Below the pieces are notes generated by a model that saw nothing but the letters and a program-made list of their open reading frames with translations, did not search any database and was not told where the DNA came from. From Isoperla grammatica (lineage: Eukaryota > Arthropoda > Insecta > Plecoptera > Perlodidae): 64,000 nucleotides of DNA. Of this stretch, positions 51,801 through 63,800 are shown one piece after another (within the stretch, counting starts at the first letter, position 1; each line of letters opens with the position of its first letter). The position numbers were made by a program, and so were the translations under genes. Location of the stretch: NCBI GenBank assembly GCA_945910005.1, contig OX246749.1, positions 23,607,097 to 23,671,096 of the forward strand, written 5' to 3'.

Positions 51801-54800
51801 TGTGCGTGCAACATGCACTGTACACTAGATACTTGCAGATACCTGGAGATCCAAGTGAGTGACAAGAGCCGGTCTGTTCACAGCCAGCTACTGTGCGTGC
51901 ATCATGTACTGTACACTAGATACTTGCAGATACCTGGAGATCCAAGTGAGGGACAAGAGCCGGTCTGTTCACAGCCAGCTACTGTGCGTGCAACATGCAC
52001 TGTACACTAGACACTTGCAGATACCTTGAGATCCAAGTGAGAGACAAGAGCCGGTCTGTTCACAGCCAGCTACTGTGCGTGCAACATGCACTGTACACTA
52101 GATACTTGCAGATACCTGGAGATCCAAGTGAGGGATAAGAGCCGGTCTGTTCACAGCCAGCTACTGTGCGTGCATCATGCACTGTACACTAGATACTTGC
52201 AGATACCTGGGATCCAAGTGAGGGACAAGAGCCGGTCTGTTCACAGCCAGCTACTGTGCGTGCAACATGCACTGTACACTAGATACTTGCAGATACCTGG
52301 AGATCCAAGTGAGGGACAAGAGCCGGTCTGTTCACAGCCAGCTACTGTGCGTGCATCATGCACTGTACACTAGATACTTGCAGATACCTGGAGATCCAAG
52401 TGAGGGACAAGAGCCGGTCTGTTCACAGCCAGCTACTGTGCGTGCAACATGCACTGTACACTAGATACTTGCAGATACCTGGAGATCCAAGTGAGGGACA
52501 AGAGCCGGTCTGTTCACAGCCAGCTACTGTGCGTGCAACATGCACTGTACACTAGATACTTGCAGGTACCTGGAGATCCAAGTGAGGGACAAGAGCCGGT
52601 CTGTTCACAGCCAGCTACTGTGCGTGCAACATGCACTGTACACTAGATACTTGCAGATACCTGGAGATCCAAGTGAGGGATAAGAGCCGGTCTGTTCACA
52701 GCCAGCTACTGTGCGTGCAACAAGGCAACATGCACTGTACACTAGATACTTGCAGATACCTGGAGATCCAAGTGAAGGACAAGAGCCGGTCTGTTCACAG
52801 CCAGCTACTGTGCGTGCAACATGCACTGTACACTAGATACTTGCAGATACCTGGAGATCCAAGTGAGGGACAAGAGCCGGTCTGTTCACAGCCAGCTACT
52901 GTGCGTGCATCATGCACTGTACACTAGATACTTGCAGATACCAGGAGATCAAAGTGAGGGACAAGAGCCGGTCTGTTCACAGCCAGCTACTGTGCGTGCA
53001 ACATGCACTGTACACTAGATACTTGCAGATACCTGGAGATCCAAGTGAGGGACAAGAGCCGGTCTGTTCACAGCCAGCTACTGTGCGTGCAACATGCACT
53101 GTACACTAGATACTTGCAGATACCTGGAGATCCAAGTGAGGGACAAGAGCCGGTCTGTTCACAGCCAGCTACTGTGCGTGCAACATGCACTGTACACTAG
53201 ATACTTGCAGATACCTGGAGATCCAAGTGAGGGACAAGAGCCGGTCTGTTCACAGCCAGCTACTGTGCGTGCAACATGCACTGTACACTAGATACTTGCA
53301 GATACCTGGAGATCCAAGTGAGGGACAAGAGCCGGTCTGTTCACAGCCAGCTACTGTGCGTGCATCATGCACTGTACACTAGATACTTGCAGATACCTGG
53401 AGATCCAAGTGAGGGACAAGAGCCGGTCTGTTCACAGCCAGCTACTGTGCGTGCATCATGCACTGTACACTAGATACTTGCAGATACCTGGAGATCCAAG
53501 TGAGGGACAAGAGCCGGTCTGTTCACAGCCAGCTACTGTGCGTGCAACATGCACTGTACACTAGATACTTGCAGATACCTGGAGATCCAAGTGAGAGACA
53601 AGAGCCGGTCTGTTCACAGCAGGCTACTGTGCGTGCAACATGCACTGTACACTAGATACTTGCAGATACCTGGAGATCCAAGTGAGGGACAAGAGCCGGT
53701 CTGTTCACAGCCAGCTACTGTGCGTGCAACATGCACTGTACACTAGATACTTGCAGATACCTGGAGATCCAAGTGAGGGACAAGAGCCGGTCTGTTCACA
53801 GCAGGCTACTGTGCGTGCAACATGCACTGTACACTAGATACTTGCAGATACCTGGAGATCCAAGTGAGGGACAAGAGCCGGTCTGTTCACAGCCAGCTAC
53901 TGTGCGTGCAACATGCACTGTACACTAGATACTTGCAGATACCTGGAGATCCAAGTGAGGGACAAGAGCCGGTCTGTTCACAGCCAGCTACTGTGCGTGC
54001 AACATGCACTGTACACTAGATACTTGCAGATACCTGGAGATCCAAGTGAGGGACAAGAGCCGGTCTGTTCACAGCCAGCTACTGTGCGTGCAACATGCAC
54101 TGTACACTAGATACTTGCAGATACCTGGAGATCCAAGTGAGGGACAAGAGCCGGTCTGTTCACAGCCAGCTACTGTGCGTGCAACATGCACTGTACACTA
54201 GATACTTGCAGATACCTGGAGATCCAAGTGAGGGACAAGAGCCGGTCTGTTCACAGCCAGCTACTGTGCGTGCATCATGCACTGTACACTAGATTCTTGC
54301 AGATACTTGGAGATCCAAGTGAGGGACAAGAGCCGGTCTGTTCACAGCCAGCTACTGTGCGTGCATCATGCACTGTACACTAGATACTTGCAGATACCTG
54401 GAGATCCAAGTGAGGGACAAGAGCCGGTCTGTTCACAGCCAGCTACTGTGCGTGCAACATGCACTGTACACTAGATACTTGCAGATACCTGGAGATCCAA
54501 GTGAGGGACAAGAGCCGGTCTGTTCACAGCCAGCTACTGTGCGTGCATCATGCACTGTACACTAGATACTTGCAGATACCTGGAGATCCAAGTGAGGGAC
54601 AAGAGCCGGTCTGTTCACAGCCAGCTACTGTGCGTGCAACATGCACTGTACACTAGATACTTGCAGATACCTGGAGATCCAAGTGAGGGACAAGAGCCGG
54701 TCTGTTCACAGCCAGCTACTGTGCGTGCAACATGCACTGTGCACTACATACTTGCAGATACCTGGAGATCCAAGTGAGGGACAAGAGCCTGTCTGTTGAC

Positions 54801-57800
54801 AGCCAGCTACTGTGCGTGCAACATGCACTGTACACTAGATACTTGCAGATACCTGGAGATCCAAGTGAGGGACAAGAGCCGGTCTGTTCACAGCCAGCTA
54901 CTGTGCGTGCAACATGCACTGTACACTAGATACTTGCAGATACCTGGAGATCCAAGTGAGGGACAAGAGCCGGTCTGTTCACAGCCAGCTACTGTGCGTG
55001 CATCATGCACTGTACACTAGATACTTGCAGATACCTGGAGATCCAAGTGAGGGACAAGAGCCGGTCTGTTCACAGCCAGCTACTGTGCGTGCATTATGCA
55101 CTGTACACTAGATACTTGCAGATACCTGGAGATCCAAGTGAGGGACAAGAGCCGGTCTGTTCACAGCCAGCTACTGTGCGTGCATCATGCACTGTGCACT
55201 AGATACTTGCAGATACCTGGAGATCCAAGTGAGGGACAAGAGCCGGTCTGTTCACAGCCAGCTACTGTGCGTGCATCATGCACTGTACACTAGATACTTG
55301 CAGATACCTGGAGATCCAAGTGAGGGACAAGAGCCGGTCTGTTCACAGCCAGCTACTGTGCGTGCAACATGCACTGTACACTAGATACTTGCAGATACCT
55401 GGAGATCCAAGTGAGGGACAAGAGCCGGTCTGTTCACAGCCAGCTACTGTGCGTGCATCATGCACTGTACACTAGATACTTGCAGATACCTGGAGATCCA
55501 AGTGAGGGACAAGAGCCGGTCTGTTCACAGCCAGCTACTGTGCGTGCAACATGCACTGTACACTAGATACTTGCAGATACCTGGAGATCCAAGTGAGGGA
55601 CAAGAGCCGGTCTGTTCACAGCCAGCTACTGTGCGTGCATCATGCACTGTACACTAGATACTTGCAGATACCTGGAGATCCAAGTGAGGGATTAGAGCCG
55701 GTCTGTTCACAGCCAGCTACTGTGCGTGCAACATGCACTGTACACTAGATACTTGCAGATACCTGGAGATCCAAGTGAGAGACAAGAGCCGGTCTGTTCA
55801 CAGCCAGCTACTGTGCGTGCAACATGCACTGTACACTAGATACTTGCAGATACCTGGAGATCCAAGTGAGGGACAAGAGCCGGTCTGTTCATAGCCAGCT
55901 ACTGTGCGTGCAGCATGCACTGTACACTAGATACTTGCAGATACCTGGAGATCCAAGTGAGGGACAAGAGCCGGTCTGTTCACAGCCAGCTACTGTGCGT
56001 GCATCATGCACTGTACACTAGATACTTGCAGATACCTGGAGATCCAAGTGAGGGACAAGAGCCGGTCTGTTCACAGCCAGCTACTGTGCGTGCAACATGC
56101 ACTGTACACTAGATACTTGCAGATACCTGGAGATCCAAGTGAGGGACAAGAGCCGGTCTGTTCACAGCCAGCTACTGTGCGTGCATCATGCACTGTACAC
56201 TAGATACTTGCAGATACCTGGAGATCCAAGTGAGGGACAAGAGCCGGTCTGTTCACAGCCAGCTACTGTGCGTGCAACATGCACTGTACACTAGATACTT
56301 GCAGATACCTGGAGATCCAAGTGAGGGACAAGAGCCGGTCTGTTCACAGCCAGCTACTGTGCGTGCATCATGCACTGTACACTAGATACTTGCAGATACC
56401 TGGAGATCCAAGTGAGGGATTAGAGCCGGTCTGTTCACAGCCAGCTACTGTGCGTGCAACATGCACTGTACACTAGATACTTGCAGATACCTGGAGATCC
56501 AAGTGAGGGACAAGAGCCGGTCTGTTCACAGCCAGCTACTGTGCGTGCATAATGCACTGTACACTAGATACTTGCAGATACCTGGAGATCCAAGTGAGAG
56601 ACAAGAGCCGGTCTGTTCACAGCCAGCTACTGTGCGTGCATCATGCACTGTACACTAGATACTTGCAGATACCTGGAGATCCAAGTGAGGGACAAGAGCC
56701 GGTCTGTTCACAGCCAGCTACTGTGCGTGCAACATGCACTGTAAACTAGATACTTGCTGATACCTGGAGATCCAAGTGAGGGACAAGAGCCGGTCTGTTC
56801 ACAGCCAGCTACTGTGCGTGCAACATGCACTGTACACTAGATACTTGCAGATACCTGGAGATCCAAGTGAGGGACAAGAGCCGGTCTGTTCACAGCCAGC
56901 TACTGTGCGTGCAACATGCACTGTACACTAGATACTTGCAGATACCTGGAGATCCAAGTGAGGGACAAGAGCCGGTCTGTTCACAGCCAGCTACTGTGCG
57001 TGCATCATGCACTGTACACTAGATACTTGCAGATACCTGGAGATCCAAGTGAGGGACAAGAGCCGGTCAGTTCACAGCCAGCTACTGTGCGTGCAACATG
57101 CACTGTACACTAGATACTTGCAGATACCTGGAGATCCAAGTGAGAGACAAGAGCCGGTCTGTTCACAGCCAGCTACTGTGCGTGCATCATGCACTGTACA
57201 CTAGATACTTGCAGATACCTGGAGATCCAAGTGAGGGACAAGAGCCGGTCTGTTCACAGCCAGCTACTGTGCGTGCAACATGCACTGTTCACTAGATACT
57301 TGCAGATACCTGGAGATCCAAGTGAGGGACAAGAGCCGGTCTGTTCACAGCCAGCTACTGTGCGTGCAACATGCACTGTACACTAGATACTTGCAGATAC
57401 CTGGAGATCCAAGTGAGGGACAAGAGCCGGTCTGTTCACAGCCAGCTACTGTGCGTGCAACATGCACTGTACACTAGATACTTGCAGATACCTGGAGATC
57501 CAAGTGAGGGACAAGAGCCGGTCTGTTCACAGCCAGCTACTGTGCGTGCAACATGCACTGTACACTAGATACTTGCAGATACCTGGAGATCCAAGGGAGG
57601 GACAAGAGCCGGTCTGTTCACAGCCAGCTACTGTGCGTGCAACATGCACTGTACACTAGATACTTGCAGATACCTGGAGATCCAAGTGAGGGACAAGAGC
57701 CGGTCTGTTCACAGCCAGCTACTGTGCGTGCAACATGCACTGTACACTAGATACTTGCAGATACCTGGAGATCCAAGGGAGGGACAAGAGCCGGTCTGTT

Positions 57801-60800
57801 CACAGCCAGCTACTGTGCGTGCATCATGCACTGTACACTAGATACTTGCAGATACCTGGAGATCCAAGTGAGGGACAAGAGCCGGTCTGTTCACAGCCAG
57901 CTACTGTGCGTGCAACATGCACTGTACACTAGATACTTGCAGATACCTGGAGATCCAAGTGAGGGACAAGAGCCGGTCTGTTCACAGCCAGCTACTGTGC
58001 GTGCAACATGCACTGTACACTAGATACTTGCAGATACCTGGAGATCCAAGTGAGGGACAAGAGCCGGTCTGTTCACAGCCAGCTACTGTGCGTGCAACAT
58101 GCACTGTACACTAGATACTTGCAGATACCTGGAGATCCAAGTGAGGGACAAGAGCCGGTCTGTTCACAGCCAGCTACTGTGCGTGCATCATGCACTGTAC
58201 ACTAGATACTTGCAGATACCTGGAGATTCAAGTGAGGGACAAGAGCCGGTGTGTTCACAGCCAGCTACTGTGCGTGCAACATGCACTGTACACTAGATAC
58301 TTGCAGATACCTGGAGATCCAAGTGAGGGACAAGAGCCGGTCTGTTCACAGCCAGCTACTGTGCGTGCATCATGCACTGTACACTAGATACTTGCAGATA
58401 CCTGGAGATCCAAGTGAGGGACAAGAGCCGGTCTGTTCACAGCCAGCTACTGTGCGTGCAACATGCACTGTACACTAGATACTTGCAGATACCTGGAGAT
58501 CCAAGTGAGGGACAAGAGCCGGTCTGTTCACAGCCAGCTACTGTGCGTGCAACATGCACTGTACACTAGATACTTGCAGATACCTGGAGATCCAAGTGAG
58601 GGACACGAGCCGGTCTGTTCACAGCCAGCTACTGTGCGTGCATCATGCACTGTACACTAGATACTTGCAGATACCTGGAGATCCAAGTGAGGGACAAGAG
58701 CCGGTCTGTTCACAGCCAGCTACTGTGCGTGCATCATGCACTGTACACTAGATACTTGCAGATACCTGGAGATCCAAGTGAGGGACAAGAGCCGGTCTGT
58801 TCACAGCCAGCTACTGTGCGTGCAACATGCACTGTACACTAGATACTTGCAGATACCTGGAGATCCAAGTGAGGGACAAGAGCCGGTCTGTTCACAGCCA
58901 GCTACTGTGCGTGCAACATGCACTGTACACTAGATACTTGCAGATACCTGGAGATCCAAGTGAGGGACAAGAGCCGGTCTGTTCACAGCCAGCTACTGTG
59001 CGTGCATCATGCACTGTACACTAGATACTTGCAGATACCTGGAGATCCAAGTGAGGGACAAGAGCCGGTCTGTTCACAGCCAGCTACTGTGCGTGCATCA
59101 TGCACTGTACACTAGATACTTGCAGATACCTGGAGATCCAAGTGAGGGACAAGAGCCGGTCTGTTCACAGCCAGCTACTGTGCGTGCATCATGCACTGTA
59201 CACTAGATACTTGCAGATACCTGGAGATCCAAGTGAGGGACAAGAGCCGGTCTGTTCACAGCCAGCTACTGTGCGTGCAACATGCACTGTACACTAGATA
59301 CTTGCAGATACCTGGAGATCCAAGTGAGGAACAAGAGCCGGTCTGTTCACAGCCAGCTACTGTGCGTGCAACATGCACTGTACACTAGATACTTGCAGAT
59401 ACCTGGAGATCCAAGTGAGGGACAAGAGCCGGTCTGTTCACAGCCAGCTACTGTGCTTGCAACATGCACTGTACACTAGATACTTGCAGATACCTGGAGA
59501 TCCAAGTGAGGGACAAGAGCCGGTCTGTTCACAGCCAGCTACTGTGCGTGCATCATGCACTGTACACTAGATACTTGCAGATACCTGGAGATCCAAGTGA
59601 GGGACAAGAGCCGGTCTGTTCACAGCCAGCTACTGTGCGTGCAGCATGCACTGTACACTAGATACTTGCAGATACCTGGTAATCCAAGTGAGGGACAAGA
59701 GCCGGTCTGTTCACAGCCAGCTACTGTGCGTGCATCATGCACTGTACACTAGATACTTGCAGATACCTGGAGATCCAAGTGAGGGACAAGAGCCGGTCTG
59801 TTCACAGCCAGCTACTGTGCGTGCATCATGCACTGTACACTAGATACTTGCAGATACCTGGAGATCCAAGTGAGGGACAAGAGCCGGTCTGTTCACAGCC
59901 AGCTACTGTGCGTGCATCATGCACTGTACACTAGATACTTGCAGATACCTGGAGATCCAAGTGAGGGACAAGAGCCGGTCTGTTCACAGCCAGCTACTGT
60001 GCGTGCATCATGCACTGTACACTAGATACTTGCAGATACCTGGAGATCCAAGTGAGGGACAAGAGCCGGTCTGTTCACAGCCAGCTACTGTGCGTGCATC
60101 ATGCACTGTACACTAGATACTTGCAGATACCTGGAGATCCAAGTGAGGGACAAGAGCCGGTCTGTTCACAGCCAGCTACTGTGCGTGCAACATGCACTGT
60201 ACACTAGATACTTGCAGATACCTGGAGATCCAAGTGAGGGACAAGAGCCGGTCTGTTCACAGCCAGCTACTGTGCGTGCATCATGCACTGTACACTAGAT
60301 ACTTGCAGATACCTGGAGATCCAAGTGAGGGATTAGAGCCGGTCTGTTCACAGCCAGCTACTGTGCGTGCAACATGCACTGTACACTAGATACTTGCAGA
60401 TACCTGGAGATCCAAGTGAGGGACAAGAGCCGGTCTGTTCACAGCCAGCTACTGTGCGTGCATCATGCACTGTACACTAGATACTTGCAGATACCTGGAG
60501 ATCCAAGTGAGAGACAAGAGCCGGTCTGTTCACAGCCAGCTACTGTGCGTGCATCATGCACTGTACACTAGATACTTGCAGATACCTGGAGATCCAAGTG
60601 AGGGACAAGAGCCGGTCTGTTCACAGCCAGCTACTGTGCGTGCAACATGCACTGTACACTAGATACTTGCAGATACCTGGAGATCCAAGTGAGGGACAAG
60701 AGCCGGTCTGTTCACAGCCAGCTACTGTGCGTGCAACATGCACTGTAAACTAGATACTTGCTGATACCTGGAGATCCAAGTGAGGGACAAGAGCCGGTCT

Positions 60801-63800
60801 GTTCACAGCCAGCTACTGTGCGTGCAACAAGGCAACAAGCACTGTACACTAGATACTTGCAGATACCTGGAGATCCAAGTGAGGGACAAGAGCCGGTCTG
60901 TTCACAGCCAGCTACTGTGCGTGCATCATGCACTGTACACTAGATACTTGCAGATACCTGGAGATCCAAGTGAGGGACAAGAGCCGGTCTGTTCACAGCC
61001 AGCTACTGTGCGTGCAACATGCACTGTACACTAGATACTTGCAGATACCTGGAGATCCAAGTGAGGGACAAGAGCCGGTCTGTTCACAGCCAGCTACTGT
61101 GCGTGCAACATGCACTGTACACTAGATACTTGCAGATACCTGGAGATCCAAGTGAGGGACAAGAGCCGGTCTGTTCACAGCCAGCTACTGTGCGTGCATC
61201 ATGCACTGTACACTAGATACTTGCAGATACCTGGAGATCCAAGTGAGGGACAAGAGCCGGTCAGTTCACAGCCAGCTACTGTGCGTGCAACATGCACTGT
61301 ACACTAGATACTTGCAGATACCTGGAGATCCAAGTGAGAGACAAGAGCCGGTCTGTTCACAGCCAGCTACTGTGCGTGCATCATGCACTGTACACTAGAT
61401 ACTTGCAGATACCTGGAGATCCAAGTGAGGGACAAGAGCCGGTCTGTTCACAGCCAGCTACTGTGCGTGCAACATGCACTGTTCACTAGATACTTGCAGA
61501 TACCTGGAGATCCAAGTGAGGGACAAGAGCCGGTCTGTTCACAGCCAGCTACTGTGCGTGCAACATGCACTGTACACTAGATACTTGCAGATACCTGGAG
61601 ATCCAAGTGAGGGACAAGAGCCGGTCTGTTCACAGCCAGCTACTGTGCGTGCAACATGCACTGTACACTAGATACTTGCAGATACCTGGAGATCCAAGTG
61701 AGGGACAAGAGCCGGTCTGTTCACAGCCAGCTACTGTGCGTGCAACATGCACTGTACACTAGATACTTGCAGATACCTGGAGATCCAAGGGAGGGACAAG
61801 AGCCGGTCTGTTCACAGCCAGCTACTGTGCGTGCATCATGCACTGTACACTAGATACTTGCAGATACCTGGAGATCCAAGTGAGGGACAAGAGCCGGTCT
61901 GTTCACAGCCAGCTACTGTGCGTGCAACATGCACTGTACACTAGATACTTGCAGATACCTGGAGATCCAAGTGAGGGACAAGAGCCGGTCTGTTCACAGC
62001 CAGCTACTGTGCGTGCAACATGCACTGTACACTAGATACTTGCAGATACCTGGAGATCCAAGTGAGGGACAAGAGCCGGTCTGTTCACAGCCAGCTACTG
62101 TGCGTGCAACATGCACTGTACACTAGATACTTGCAGATACCTGGAGATCCAAGTGAGGGACAAGAGCCGGTCTGTTCACAGCCAGCTACTGTGCGTGCAT
62201 CATGCACTGTACACTAGATACTTGCAGATACCTGGAGATTCAAGTGAGGGACAAGAGCCGGTGTGTTCACAGCCAGCTACTGTGCGTGCAACATGCACTG
62301 TACCCTAGATACTTGCAGATACCTGGAGATCCAAGTGAGGGACAAGAGCCGGTCTGTTCACAGCCAGCTACTGTGCGTGCATCATGCACTGTACACTAGA
62401 TACTTGCAGATACCTGGAGATCCAAGTGAGGGACAAGAGCCGGTCTGTTCACAGCCAGCTACTGTGCGTGCAACATGCACTGTACACTAGATACTTGCAG
62501 ATACCTGGAGATCCAAGTGAGGGACAAGAGCCGGTCTGTTCACAGCCAGCTACTGTGCGTGCATCATGCACTGTACACTAGATACTTGCAGATACCTGGA
62601 GATCCAAGTGAGGGACAAGAGCCGGTCTGTTCACAGCCAGCGACTGTGCGTGCATCATGCACTGTACACTAGATACTTGCAGATACCTGGAGATCCAAGT
62701 GAGGGACAAGAGCCGGTCTGTTCACAGCCAGCTACTGTGCGTGCAACATGCACTGTACACTAGATACTTGCAGATACCTGGAGATCCAAGTGAGGGACAA
62801 GAGCCGGTCTGTTCACAGCCAGCTACTGTGCGTGCAACATGCACTGTACACTAGATACTTGCAGATACCTGGAGATCCAAGTGAGGGACAAGAGCCGGTC
62901 TGTTCACAGCCAGCTACTGTGCGTGCATCATGCACTGTACACTAGATACTTGCAGATACCTGGAGATCCAAGTGAGGGACAAGAGCCGGTCTGTTCACAG
63001 CCAGCTACTGTGCGTGCAACATGCACTGTACACTAGATACTTGCAGATACCTGGAGATCCAAGTGAGGGACAAGAGCCGGTCTGTTCACAGCCAGCTACT
63101 GTGCGTGCAACATGCACTGTACACTAGATACTTGCAGATACCTGGAGATCCAAGTGAGGGACAAGAGCCGGTCTGTTCACAGCCAGCTACTGTGCGTGCA
63201 TCATGCACTGTACACTTGATACTTGCAGATACCTGGAGATCCAAGTGAGGGACAAGAGCCGGTCTGTTCACAGCCAGCTACTGTGCGTGCAACATGCACT
63301 GTACACTAGATACTTGCAGATACCTGGAGATCCAAGTGAGGGACAAGAGCCGGTCTGTTCACAGCCAGCTACTGTGCGTGCAACATGCACTGTACACTAG
63401 ATACTTGCAGATACCTGGAGATCCAAGTGAGGGACAAGAGCCGGTCTGTTCACAGCCAGCTACTGTGCGTGCAACATGCACTGTACACTAGATACTTGCA
63501 GATACCTGGAGATCCAAGTGAGGGACAAGAGCCGGTCTGTTCACAGCCAGCTACTGTGCGTGCAACAAGGCATCATGCACTGTACACTAGATACTTGCAG
63601 ATACCTGGAGATCCAAGTGAGGGACAAGAGCCGGTCTGTTCACAGCCAGCTACTGTGCGTGCAACATGCACTGTACACTAGATACTTGCAGATACCTTGA
63701 GATCCAAGTGAGGGACAAGAGCCGGTCTGTTCACAGCCAGCTACTGTGCGTGCATCATGCACTGTACACTAGATACTTGCAGATACCTGGGATCCAAGTG

